From assembly GCA_013398295.1 (NCBI GenBank), contig VZSF01006717.1, positions 1,307,472 through 1,371,471 of the forward strand: a DNA stretch of 64,000 nucleotides, written 5' to 3'. Of this stretch, positions 33,901-46,300 are shown one piece after another (position 1 is the first letter of the stretch; each line of letters begins with the position of its first letter). The DNA comes from Chionis minor. Taxonomy: Eukaryota; Chordata; Aves; Charadriiformes; Chionididae. A program made the translations under genes and the position numbers. The notes below the pieces were generated by a model that ran no database searches, had not been told where the DNA came from, and saw nothing but the letters and a program-made list of their open reading frames with translations.

Positions 33901-36564
33901 TTAAGCATCTTAGCTCAAGGCAACAGAAGCCATTATTGCTGGGCTCCTCTGCTCTGCTTAAACTCTGTTATCCATGTTAAAAATGTCAGAGAAAGAAAAC
34001 ATTTCCTTCTCTCCCCGGCGTCTCCTTGGCGCTGGCTGAGTGGCAGGTGCATATCTGAGATACCTGTATGTGCATCTATCTGATCACCCTCTCTCCTTGC
34101 TTCAGGCTGTCTAATTTGAGGTGGGGTGGGGGTCGGTCTCATGAGAGAGCAAGAACACTTGGCCAGGTGCGACTCTCAGCCCTCCTTGGGGAAAACCTCT
34201 TTGGTTTGGCAACCTTCCTACCTCTCAGGGAAAGAACTCATCTTAGCTGCTGAGGGGCACTGTGTAAAACTCTCCACCTGCCCCTTAGGAAACAACACGG
34301 GTTGAGGAGAAGACCTCTTCTGAGTGGTTCTGTGCCTCTCCATGCTTCTCCACCATGCCTGTGCTGGGCCTGCACCACAGGAGAGGGGATGCCTGGGGAA
34401 GGCATGTAAAACACCCCACTTTTGGGGTAAACCCACGACTTTTTATCTGAGCCTGAGCTTGGCAGGTACTACAGGGTTGGAAGGGGTTTTGCAGACAGGC
34501 ATAAATATTGCAAGGATTATTCTCTTCTGGTTACAAATGTTTGTGCTGCAGTCCCACTCCCCCTTATCTAGGCAAAACCATGTAACATTCAAAGAAAAAC
34601 ATGCACAAACACAAGCATACGTGTATGGACATACATACATATGTGTGCAATACACAGAACTGATCCCCATACATAGTCCTGGACACAACTGGTGCTTGAG
34701 GGGAGGGTGTGTTCACTCCTGTCCAAAATCACAGACCATCTCTTCCTTCACAGCTGGTCTCTGTTGATTTCCTACCTATTTACCCAGATGTCACTAATCA
34801 TTGCGCTGTTACTCAGACATGTTTCCTGGTCATAACTCATTGTGGGTTTTCACATTCAGGTGCTGTGATCACCCATTCATGCATTAATAAAGACAATTAA
34901 AGGCCTGGTTTTAGAGAGAAACCTCTTTCCAGTGAAGATGCCTCTAATCCATCTTGCTGGTTAGGAAGTTCTCAGTGTCTGCTGGCACAACAATAACTGT
35001 GTTGAGGCCCAGTGGTTGCTTCCAGGCAAACAGGCTAAGAAGGTGTCCCAGGCTCCCAGGGTAGCTCTGAAAGGGTTGTGGGCACTTCCATAGCACTTCA
35101 AACACCACTTTTGCTGCTGGCTGTGAAGTGGCCATGCAGGAGATGTTGGTGTACATCACAGCAGCTGGAACACGTGCTGCTTAGGACAGGACAGGACAGC
35201 AGAGCTGGAGAGTCAGGGTATGGATGGCAGAGTCTGAACCCAGGCGGGAAAAAGTAGGGAGATCTGTGGAGGTAAACTAATCCAGCTTGTACTGGATGCT
35301 GAAGCACATCACCTCCAACACAGACTGCTGTGGACATAATTGAACTGTGCGGAGAGACCCCTCTCTTTCTTTTAGGAGACACAAGTCTCACACTATCCCC
35401 CTGGCTAGGAGAAGATCAGAATGAACTGGTTTGGCTCCAAGGTGGGTAGCCACACAGGATTAAGTAGGAATATGAGCTTTTATCCTTATGGCCTCTGACT
35501 AGAAATGAAGATCTCAGCCCCTTTTCTTGAAGAGATTGCATGGGATTTAAGAGCAAAGCTACAGAAATGAGCAGTAGAATTTAATGCCAAATGGGGAAAG
35601 CTCCTCTGTGCACGGAAGAGAGATTTCTGGTGGGCTAGATAACCTTCTGCAGGAGCAAAGGACCATCACAGGCCTTCCCACCTTCTGTCTTTCACACAAG
35701 AGCACGTCAAAGATTCTTTCTCTAGCTATGATACCTGGTGAGCAAAATAAACCACCTGCATTACCTGTGTACTTCTGCCTGTGGGAGAGGAATGAGGAAA
35801 GAAAGAGTCTCACAGGGCAGATGTTAGTCAGACTGACTTATGTACTGTTGGGACGTCTTCAGATACCACCATGATACATTCATGTAAGGAAGGGAGCAAC
35901 TCCGAGGTTGAGTTACTGTGGGCTGGAGCCATGGCTGCTGGTGTGGAGCGGCATTTGGGTAAGAGTCAGCAATGCATCAGAAGTGGTCCTATAAAAATGA
36001 CACATAGACAGGGGTAGAGAAAAGAGGACCTCTTCCTGTGAAGTGGTGTGAGGAGAGCGCTTCACTTTTCCCTTTAGCAGGTGATACGTCACCCTGGGAT
36101 GGGCAATGATGGAGTTGTTCCTGAAGCTGCTCGTCCCCATGTTCCTACAGACACAAATACTCCCCGCAATGCTTTTACAACACAGAGAGGAAAGTGACTT
36201 CATGGCATTCCTTTTCTGACTGTTTCTTTGCCATGTGCCTTCTAAACATAGATCTAAAAATCAGAAAGCACCAGGAGAATTATGGGTTTCTACACCCTAT
36301 TGTGCTTTATAATAATTATAATTATTGTAAATACGGCCCAGACACTGTAATTTTCTGCTCTCCATTGGGTCTTTCTTTTTCATTTTCTTCTTCTTTTTAT
36401 GACTGTTTTCTAAGAAAGTTTTCATATGTCACCTTATAGATGGGAAATGGCAGAGTCAGCTCTTAAAATAAAAGGAGAGGAGTGGCTTAGGGCAGGGGGA
36501 GGGGAAGGAGAGAGGGATGAGAAGGGAGCGAGGAGAGAGAAATGTCATATAGTGTGTGGTTAGG

Positions 36565-36660
36565 GCACCAGTGGGGACAATCAGGAGACCTGATGCTGTA
36601 CCTAATCTAATGCTGACCTGCTGTGTGATCACAGGCTCCATCTTTGTACCTATTTTTGGT
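36565..36660 (+). repeat. Probable MIR-like ancient SINE fragment
   Basis: CAGGAGACCTGATGCTGTAC, then AATGCTGACCTGCTGTGTGA and CTCCATCTTTGTACC, parallels 'caggagacctgggttctattc...cactgacctgctgtgtgacc...ctctgtgcctcag'. The middle word is a close match. Confidence 0.45.
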
Positions 36661-39600
36661 TGTGGGACCCTTGTCTTCTCTCTTATCTCATTGCTTGGCT
36701 CAGCAACTACCTGATCTTAAGTTTAGAGGTGCTGAGCACTTGTCATATGCGATGTCTGGTTGAAATTATTGTCAGAAGATAGGGTATAGATATTTGAATA
36801 GGTGGAGTTTTTGCGGCATTGCTCAGGTACCGTCAGGAAAACCTGATTTACACTATGGATAGATGTACAGTATGGTATAGGCTCTGGTCCCATGCCCTAT
36901 GAGTGTCCAGAACAGAGATGTGGCTGAGATGTTTCTTCTTGCCCAGGCAGTTCCTGTGGACATTAAGGCATGGGGTGGAGAGGAGAGAGGCTGAGAGTCA
37001 AGTATATCCAGGTTTTTTTCCACCAGGAAATGAGAATGTGGCCATGATATGGACAGACAGGTAAAGTGGAAAACACTTCTACAGCTCAGAGAGCAGACAC
37101 AGCTAATGCCATCTGGAGTTTCTCATAGGAATGATGAGGAAAGGAAAGATGTAGTAAACAGCATCAGGGGAAACAAAAGATAAACTATCCAGATACCCTG
37201 AAGCCAGGCAAAAGAGTTTACATCAAATTCAGACTGAACTTAAAGAAAGAACTAGAAAGAAAATGGAAAAAGGTAGGACGAGGATGGATAAGACCTGGTA
37301 AAAGACATGGGGGATATAGTGTGAAGACTAGTAGAAAAACAGCAAAAATATATATATATGATGTAGGGAATAGGAAAGAGGAAGACAGGCAAAAGAGAAG
37401 TCACCTGGAATGAGAATCACTATTTTTAAATAAGGAAGTGAGTTGAAACATGATTACCAGAAACCCAGCTGAGTTTCAGATTGAACTGCAATTAATTTAT
37501 CCATCTTTCACCTGAACAGGATAGTTGAGCAGTCTCTCACTGAGAACTCGGGCTTCTCACTCTCCTCAAGAGTCTCCCCTGGTGACTTCCAAAGCACACC
37601 AAATAGCAGAGACCTGCTCTCTACCACACAACCGGGGTAACCTTGGTTTTGTATAATTTTAAAGCAAACAGAGGAGTCTTTCTGGTTGACTTTCAACAAA
37701 GAGTGTAGAGTTTACAGCGTGAACTAGGGGCTTGAGAGATGTAGGTATTACTCTTCCAATGAAAACAGGTATATTTTAGAGACTGCAGCTAGTGATGGGA
37801 CTCAGGATTTTGGCTTCTACTTCCAGGCTTGGGAAGTGACTGACTGTATCCTGCAAGTGAAAAGTGGGTTAGTGGAGTTTAATTCCTGCCTTTCCCACTG
37901 TCCTACAGCAACTTACTGAATCATTCTCTTAGTATAGCAACACCAATTAATTGCCACACAGAAGGTTTCCCTGATGCTGAAGTTGCTGTTTGCAAAGTGC
38001 CCAGAAATCTGCTGGTGAAAGGTGGTTTGGAGGAACAATGATTATCCCTTTACCTTATGGGGCAAGAACTACTTACAAGAATGTTTGTGTATTTGCTTAC
38101 GGCCATCCATAAATACACAGCTATTGCAGGCAATGCAATAGGCTGAGCAAGCCCTGTGCATTGAAGGAACGGTTGCTGTAGTATTTGGAAATAAGTCAAA
38201 TCCTCTGCTATCTGCATTTCTTACAAATACCACAGATTCCTTATGTTTGTGCCTCCACCATTCCAAGCTGTTGCTTTGACTTGCTAATAGGTCTCTGTTG
38301 TAAAAAACCCATGTGTGCTTCTCGTTTTTTATGGGACTAACACTCAGATGTTACTTCGTGCTCGGCAAGACAGCAAGAACATGGGGTCTGCTGGATTCCA
38401 GAAGGGAAGTTCTGCAGAGATCCTGGAGGGAAAACTGCCAGCCAAGTATTTATGAAAAGAAGTCGATCTGGCTGGATTTAAGAATGTACTACAAGCTAGA
38501 TGCTTATCTGGTGTCAATTGACAGCTTCATTGAATCAATTGGGGCTATGCTGATTTATAACTACTGAGGATTTGGCCAAGTCTATATAAACAACTCTAAT
38601 TAAGCCCCTTTCAAGGCAGCAAGAATTAGAACCAACAGATAAATCTTGATGAGCTATCGGTCTCTGCCAGTTGTCTTCCAAAATCTGCTCTTTCTTGTCA
38701 CTGCAAAGAGTGCACGGAGCTTTCGCGATCCAGGTTCAGCCAGCTCACTTTCCACATCTCCCTGCTTTGCTGGTGCAACTCCTCCAGCCTGTGCTGAGTC
38801 ACTGATCACAATTGAAACCAAACAGCAAACCCAAAGAGATGAGCAAGCCCCACAAACAACTGCATCAGGTGAGAGCCAATGTATGGAGCTAGGTTCACGT
38901 GGCAAATTTGAGCTTGGCCCATGGAGAAATACATAGCAATGGAGTGGGGTCACCAAGACTTGCACTCTCAAGTTGAGCTTGGCTGACTTTCCAAGAGATA
39001 ACGCTTTATCTCGCTCAGCAATCACAAAAGCTTGAGGAAGAGAGAACTGGCAGAAATGTCATGGCTGGTACTGAGCAGGTATTAAGCAGGAAGCTGGATG
39101 AAAAGTGCCCGAGGATCCCTGTGGGCATGCAGAGGTAAGACTTCAGCCACTCTGACAGCAGCCGTTGTTTGTGGGCTCACATCACCTTCCCCACAGACCT
39201 GCTCGTGGTGTAGGAGCTGCACTCAGTGGTGGGTGGAGGATGGCCGACATGTTACCCACCGCACTTCATTGCAAGATTGCCAGAGGGCTGCGTGGCACCT
39301 GCTGCTCTTCTCTGGGACCTGGGTATTCATTTTGTAAGACTCAACATGGATGCTGGGCTTCGGGTCTGTGTATGATTCTTAGACAATTCAAAAAGGGGAG
39401 AGCATGAGGATCTCCAGAGTAGGCAGCTGGCGGTTTAATTTCAGCATGGGGAGGTACAAGGTAATAATACAACACGAAAGATCAATTTAAACTACTTATG
39501 TAACATGACAGGCCCTAAATTAATTATTTCTTACTCAGGAAAACATCAAGGTCCTTTTAAGGCTCCTTGAGAGATAGTGATCACAATAGCTAGCTAGCAC

Positions 39601-40193
39601 TGAAGAGGTTGTATTTTAATACCTTCTCATGAATCAAAATTATGTCTACATTTGAAACGATGTGCTCGGATTTTGTCACTTTTCTGAAAGACATATCAGA
39701 AATAGAACTATCTAAAGATAGATGATGCAAATTATTAGAAGACCTATAAGGATTTCACAAAGAAAAGATTAGGACCCTTAATTTAGTGAGAGGGATGTGA
39801 CATGGGAATGAAAAGAAAAATGGCAGGGAGAAGGCACATGAGACCCTACTATTTATCCTTTATTAAAACACCAGAATGAGAAAGAAAGAGCTCATGACTT
39901 AAAATGTTGCACCTGAAATACTGATAAAGGAACATGCTGCGTTACGCAATATGTAACCTGTGGAATTCACTGTTTGAAAATACAACCGGGGCCGAGAGCT
40001 TGGGAAGACATTACTCTCACATTTTCCATACAGGAGCAATAAAAATATCATCCACCCCTACACCAGCTGGGAGAAAAAAACCTACATGGGATATAAATCT
40101 TCCTCTTGCACGACAATAATTGCTGCGAGCTAGATGAGGAAGCCTATTGCATAACTGTCCACGAGGAGGGTTTTATTACCTCCCATGAAGCGT

Positions 40194-40266
40194 GGCAGGG
40201 GGGTTGGAACTGGATGATCTTTAAGGTCCCTTCCAGCTCTGACCATTCTGTGATTCTATGATTCTG
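40194..40266 (+). mobile_element. CR1 retrotransposon, short 3' end
   Basis: GGCAGGGGGGTTGGAACTGG then ATGATCTTTAAGGTCCCTTC and CATTCTGTGATTCTATGATT is the CR1 3'UTR ending in the octamer repeat. Only about 73 bases remain, so it is an extremely 5'-truncated insertion or a relic, in the opposite orientation to the other two copies. Confidence 0.93.
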
Positions 40267-41402
40267 CGTGGTGCCGGCTGCTGGCGGAGGTGGGCTGCTG
40301 TGAGGGACACTGCCGTTTTTCTTGCCATCCCTCCCCTCTCCACGCACATCCTTTCATCTGGAGCAGGTCCTTTAGCTGTGCCGGGGACCTCTGCAGCGGT
40401 GACGGGGACAGCCCACCCTCCTCAATGCTCCCAGCCGCAAGGGCTGTGTTTGGCATGCGTGGTGTTGTCCTGGCGAGATGTCTGAAATGAGACGTGCCTC
40501 TGGCCCCGGGAGACGTGAAAGGCGATGGAGCCATTCACCCGGCTCCCTGCAGGAGCAAACTCCAGGGGTAGGAGTCAGCAGCAGGGAAGACACCTGTCTG
40601 CTGCAGAGATCGGCGTTCCCCTCAGGACAGAGATTTTTACTGCTGCTGTGAGTGGCAGCGATCCGAAAGCATGAAGCCATTCCTTTAGGCAGCCAACGCT
40701 CAGACCTGGAGGTTTGGAGAGGAGGGCTGAAAGTCCAGATTTGGGCCCAAATTTGGCATGGAGCTGGTGCAGCTAAAGGACCTGGTGTTTGAAGTTGATG
40801 CTCAACCCGGAGTTAAGGGGAATAAATTTGGGGGTGGTTGTCTCTGGAAAGGCTGCATCAAAATGTGAACCCAACGGGAAAGAGGTGTTGTCTCCTTGCC
40901 AAAAGATGCTTTATTACTATCCATCTGCAGTATGGGTAGGTGCCAGCCAAGAATGGGACTCTTCTGCTGGAGGCAATGTTCATACAGAGCAGCAGATAGG
41001 AATCTTAACAGATGTGGCTAATTCAATGTCTAGAAGCGATGAGGAGCAGGGGAACACCAAGGCCGTGGGTTGTCCTAACATGCCAAAAAATGGAGACGAT
41101 GATGTAAGTTCTTCTTAGCCCTTGCCTGCTGGTTTTCAGGATGAGACCCTCAACTTTCCATGGGAAGAGAAGTTCTGAAAGGTATACAAAATGGATTCTC
41201 ATAGAGTTTCCAGTCTGGGATTTCAGATATTGCATTTTGTATTTCATTCACATTCTGTAATTTCAAAGCACCCATTAGAAATCCTAATTCATGTCCTTTT
41301 CATGTTTTACAATGATTACTGACTGTTTTAGGGTAAAGTTTTAGCGCGTAATATGGCAAGAGATTTGAAGCCTTCCATTCTTTTATTTTTAAACGCAACT
41401 AA
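40267..41402. other. Intergenic, no gene supported
   Basis: A 109-codon frame (40789-41118, plus) crosses a good donor-like GTAAGT at 41104-41109 close to its 3' end, but has no recognisable domain or partner exon and is not called a gene. Nothing else is identified. Confidence 0.5.
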
Positions 41403-41405
41403 GGG

Positions 41406-41602
41406 CAGCTGTTATATAGTACTAATTAAAAAATCTTATCTTTCTTTACAGATCAAAGTGACTTTTGTTTGTTTTGTAATGAAACAGTCTGACAGAAAGT
41501 CAAACAAAAAAAGTGTCAAACTGCTTCATTACAAAACAAACAGGAGACACTTTGATCTGTGAAAAAAGATAAGCTGTTTTAATTGGTACTAAATAACAGC
41601 TG
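41406..41602. repeat. Foldback element: two 89-bp inverted arms around a 19-base loop
   Basis: The left arm is 41406-41494 and the right arm 41514-41602; the loop is 41495-41513. Comparing the left arm with the reverse complement of the right base by base gives 11 mismatches in 89 (about 88% identity) and no indel. The ends are CAGCTGTTAT and its complement. Each arm contains CAGATCAAAGTG, which includes a TCF/LEF-type core, and TGTTTGTTTTGTAATGAA. No target-site duplication is evident and there is no internal gene. It could be an ancient foldback transposon, a conserved palindromic element of the Eulor/UCON kind, or a source of hairpin RNA. The structure is certain; the class is not. Confidence 0.93.
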
Positions 41603-43224
41603 TCCATCATGACTTAAGAAAGGAAATAAAACCCCAATATTTCAAGTCTTTCATATGGTGACATACATGGTGAGGAGCTCTCATACAGTTAAGAAGCATT
41701 ACAATGAAGATTGGGATAAAATTCTGAAATTCTTAAATTTATGAAAATGTATTTCTCAACCCAGAACAAAGGAGATGCCCGTGCTGACATATTTTGCTGG
41801 GGGAAATTTCCATTGACATTAATATCTGGTTATTAAAAACAATGCATTTAAACAAAACGTCTTTTAGGACGAAAAGCTGCATTTAAAAACATTTGAGCCT
41901 GCCTGCCTGCAGACACTGGCTTCAGCTGTGGCCCGGCTGGGTGGAGTATGGAGGTAAATAACAATATAATACAGAAGCAGCTTCACCGACATGTTGCTGG
42001 CATGTCTGCAGCCGGTGCGATGCAGATGCAGCACTCCAAGCACGCGTGGCCTGCTTGGGTCATTCTGGATGGAGGGATGGTCCCTTGGCACCTCTCTCCA
42101 CCGCAGCACGAAGCCGCGTTCATGGAGGCACTGTGGGGAAGGCAGGTGAGCTCGGGTCTTGCGGGTAGCGCTGGCTGTTGGGAGGCAGTGACCGATCCCT
42201 GCCTTCTCTGCAAGGAACGAGGCGCCCTCTCGGTGCGGTCCTGCTGAGCTTTTCCACATTCCTGGGCCAGGGCAAGTGTTTTGAAGCTGGCTATGTCAAG
42301 TATTGCCAAAAGCAATGCAAGTCTGCTCTTAGAAAAACAACGGTTATCTATTAGTAAGCATTTCCACTGATTCTCAACGGGTCTGCGTGTTGTGCAAACC
42401 TGGCGAAGGGAAACTCCCGTCCCAGGGAGCTACGCTAGGAGCGGGAGCATAAACTGCAGAGGGACCCCATTCCTGCTCATGAGGCCAGGGTGATGGATGA
42501 CCCGTCAGTGGGCGAGCATGTCAGAGGGTCAATCAATGGTCTGAGCCGCAGAGTTCATTTTGTTCTTCCCTTCCACCTTGCTGTTAACAGCCAGTGAATT
42601 TCCTACAAGAACCCCATGGAAAGGGTCCTCAAAACAGCGTCCTATGATCTCAGGGGCAAGCAAACATCAGTCTCAGTCCAATTCTTGGACGTCAACTCTG
42701 CCCCTTGTTCCCGGATCATTGAGAGCTGCTGGGCTATGCTGCTTGCTTTTCACGGCCTCCTGTTTATCTCACCTTTGGTCCTGCTCTGTGTTTACAGTTA
42801 AGCTGTTCATTCAAGTGCCATATAGTTTGTCAGGATTTGCTGAGGGAGCAAAGGTCTTCAAGCAGAAGAGGAGAGCAGAGGAAAAACAGCCTCTGGCTGC
42901 CACACTTGTCCATGGCTTGCTTCAGAGAGGTTGCTCAAGACGGGATGGCAGCTAATATGTACAAAAAAAGATAGCAGTAGCGGTATGTCGGCAAAATTTG
43001 GAGGCCTCCGAGACTCCCCTTTGCTGTCATTTTTGCTTTATTTCTTAGTGCCTTGATGATGATGGTGATGATGCAGTCATTGCTGATTTTACTTTTAGTA
43101 TTTTATCAGGAACGTATTTTATGGTTGCACTAAATTCGGAACTATAGATGGGGTGACTGCTTCTGCTGTCTCACCCCAGCTATTCACATTTACAGTCTCC
43201 CATACTTGTGTTACAGCTGTGGTA

Positions 43225-43335
43225 GATCAAAGAATATAAACGAAGTGTTGTGGGGAGAAACAATGCCTTTTACTTGGACCAAATCACACAATTGGGAAAA
43301 AAAGACAAGCTTTCAGGTACCTAAAGGCAGGTTTC
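43225..43335 (+). repeat. Probable ancient amniote repeat fragment
   Basis: ATGCCTTTTACTTGGACCAA, a gap, then AATTGGGAAAAAAAGACAAG and CTTTCAGGTACC follows the widespread ancient pattern 'cttttattggaccaac...ttgggaaaaaagacaagctttcgggc'. Diverged; family not assigned. Confidence 0.42.
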
Positions 43336-46300
43336 CGCTCACTTGCTCATTTCCTACAGTAATATAAGACACCAAGATTTGGCATCTTTGTTCATCAGAG
43401 AAGAAAACCTTGGCAAGCTGGGCCTTTTTGACAGAATCCTTGATATCTATGCGAGCTAGGCACAGGCCTCCAGCACTGTAAGTATCGCTCAGTCTTTGCC
43501 GCGACTGAAATACCATGAAATTATTTGGGATGAAGGAAATTCAAGGCTGTGAGTGAAAGGCAATAACCTGTTGCTTCAGAGGTAAACAGAAGTGGGAACC
43601 ACTGGAGGAGAAGGCTAACTTAGGCAGGGACTAAGATGACCCATCTGCATATTAAAGGACAGTAAAAATATTGTGTGAAGGTGGAAAACAAACAGGTGAT
43701 TATTTATACAGTTTCAAACAACTCTTGAAATAATATTTATGAAGGGTCAGGAGAGGAAAATCCAGATATTTATCCAGGAAACCATACTGAATAAAACTGG
43801 AAATGGCAACAACGCCTGGGTCAAGACCAGGCATGGGCATTATGTTTCAACTACTTCCCTCAGGCTGGTGGAGGCATTGCAGACCTTGCAGGTCGCTCAG
43901 GCCTCAGGTTGTGACTCTCCTGTGGTGAGAGCAGGTCTGAAGAAGCAAGCAAGTTCCCATGCAGGTTAAGACCCAGTCCCCTTGGTAGGCAGTGTGATGT
44001 AAACGTGGAGGATTAGAGCCAAGAGGCTGAGGTGAGGAGGTGGCTGGAGGAACCAAAGCAATAAACACGCTGGAGGTGGAATCATGCCTTTTGCTATGTT
44101 TTCCAGTTTGAGAGTCTAAAGAATCACAGCTGAGCATGCAGGACTGGCCCTAAGTGAAAGCTATCCCTGTCCAGAAGAACCTCTTCCATCCCATGTACAC
44201 CCAAGGAGTATGTACCACAGGCACTGTCCGCCCCGTGTCCCTGCTGGCTGGGTCTGTCATTCTGGTGGCCCAAGGATTCCCTTATTTCCCATATTTATGT
44301 CCTGAAATCACAACCCCTTTCCCCACTAACCCCTCCCTCCTCAGGCTCACCAGGGAAGGTCAATCACCTCTCCAAGCATTAATCAGCTTTCTTGGCAGCC
44401 TTCCCCAGGGAGGGGACCCAGTATCCTCACTCAGCCCACGTGCTCCGTGGCAGTGACAGCCCTGCGTAGGCAACGAGTGGCACCTCCTGAGGCTGCTCCT
44501 GAGCTGTCCCTTTGGTGGCAAGCTGCGTGACATTTCCACAAAGACTCTTCTTTGCTTTTCCTCTCGAGACGTTCCCAAGCATGAAATAATACAACACACA
44601 CAACACCGTGTTGTGGTGGACCAGGTGCTGTTAGGGTTGCGGGGAGGGAGTGGAATTGGTCAATTGGTCTCACAAGAGTCACTTTGGCCAGTTTACCTTT
44701 GTGCTTACTATGGGTAGAAATCCTTCCTTTTCCAAGCACATGTCAAGAGGTGAGCCAGGCCTGGTGAGCCAGCCATCACCAATGTCTGTGAGGGCTCCGT
44801 GGTGTCATGTCATGAAACTCAGTTTGGCAGTATGATGACACACATGTGCAAGCCCTTCCCTCAAATTCCAAAGAAACCCTTTGGCCCCATGCCCTGGAAA
44901 CACCACAGCACCGGCCATGCCCTACACCTTACACTTTTCCTCCAGGACCTGTTGCTGTTGAGCCATGTCTCCAGAGATGTCCTCAGTCTCCATGCTGTGG
45001 TCAAGGAGTGAGGACACCACAGCCATCTCTGCTCTGTGCTCAGCCTTGGCTCATGACTTGTGGCCTTGGAGGGTGCACAAGTAACACATAGCCACACAAG
45101 GATTATGGCTTGGTCTTGTGCTCCAACACGGCAGGCTGCAGCCTGTGTTGCTTTGTTTTGTGCATCTAGTGGGGGACCTGCTCATGTTCTGGTAGCTGGG
45201 TCTCCAAATGGGTGTATCACTCCTCAGTGGGAGAGGAGCACAAGTTTTCAGGGGTCATGACCTCCTCCAGGGCACACCAAGAAATTTGGGGCCAGGACAT
45301 CTCATACTCTGCTTTCTTAACACAAGGTCACCTCTAGATGAGGTTATGGCCCTTTGGCCTGAGTGGAACTTCCCACCTACTGGTTCCCCAACTTAATTGA
45401 GAATTAGTTTTCAGCCACTTCCCCTCAGCAGCCACTCTGAGAAGCTCTGGTCCATGAAAACAAAGCGCTTGCCTTGGCCTCATGCTAGAGCAGAACAAGC
45501 CAAGCAGATAGCCAGTCAGCCGTTTCTTCCCATCACTCTGGTGGGGGATTGCAGGATGCTTTGATCATGTCCTCTGAGTGAGGACAGCTGGGCTGTAAAT
45601 CAGGGTCCCTGCTGCTCTGAACTCTTTCCTTCACCCGGCACCATAGAGAGAAGAGACATGTTTTTCCTCTCCATGCAGGGGTGAGTCAGGGTGAAACCTA
45701 GACCTGGCAACTGGGCCAACAGACCTTTCTGTGCCATTCACTTGTTGCTTTTCCAGGAATTTTCCACCTTAAAACCTCATCTTTCTTCTCCTCTTCCAGG
45801 CCAATAATATAGGCAAGAGGTCAGCTTTCCTGTGTAAAGAACAACCACATTACACTTAGACGATAAGCTGAAGAAGTGCCAAATTTCTTTTTATAGCTTA
45901 TTTATTGCTCCCTGTCTGTGTATATAGAATGAAGAGACCTGTGATTTATGTGGTAACTTTAAGACTGCTCTGTGAAGTTGTCTGGGAATTGCAGAATAGA
46001 CCCAAGATCATTTTAAGGCAAACAGGTAATAAGAAAATAAACAAACAATGGGTAGCTACTGAAGCATGCATGTTGCTTCTCCCATCTTAAAAGACACGAA
46101 GGCAATGCGCATGAGGGCAAGGGCAGCAAATTAGGAGGGAAATTCGAAGGAGGTTCAATACTGCTTCTGATGGTTACCTGACCTCTAGCCAAAGCTCCAC
46201 TTCTGCAATCACTTTTCCAGTGAGCTCATGACCTCTGTTAAACATGCCATGACCCTGGAGGGGTTGTGTTCAGTAACTGGGCTCTGAAACACCTTCCACT

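Larger units (their letters stand above)
28458..40193. other. Intergenic, no gene supported
   Basis: Nearly 12 kb with no supported gene. Frames of up to 198 codons (32548-33144, minus) are overlapping composition-driven translations in two frames of the same GC-rich stretch. Recognised contents are an ancient repeat at 29300, a 20-bp tandem at 30873 and a MIR-like piece at 36565. From about 37 kb the sequence becomes AT-richer. Confidence 0.6.

Noticed and set aside
40789..41118. 109-codon frame crossing a consensus donor-like GTAAGT near its 3' end
   Set aside because: No acceptor-bounded exon, partner exon or known domain could be found; a single GTAAGT is common by chance.
41353..41562. 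69-codon plus-strand frame over the foldback
   Set aside because: It simply translates the left arm and loop of the inverted repeat; no transposase-like motif.
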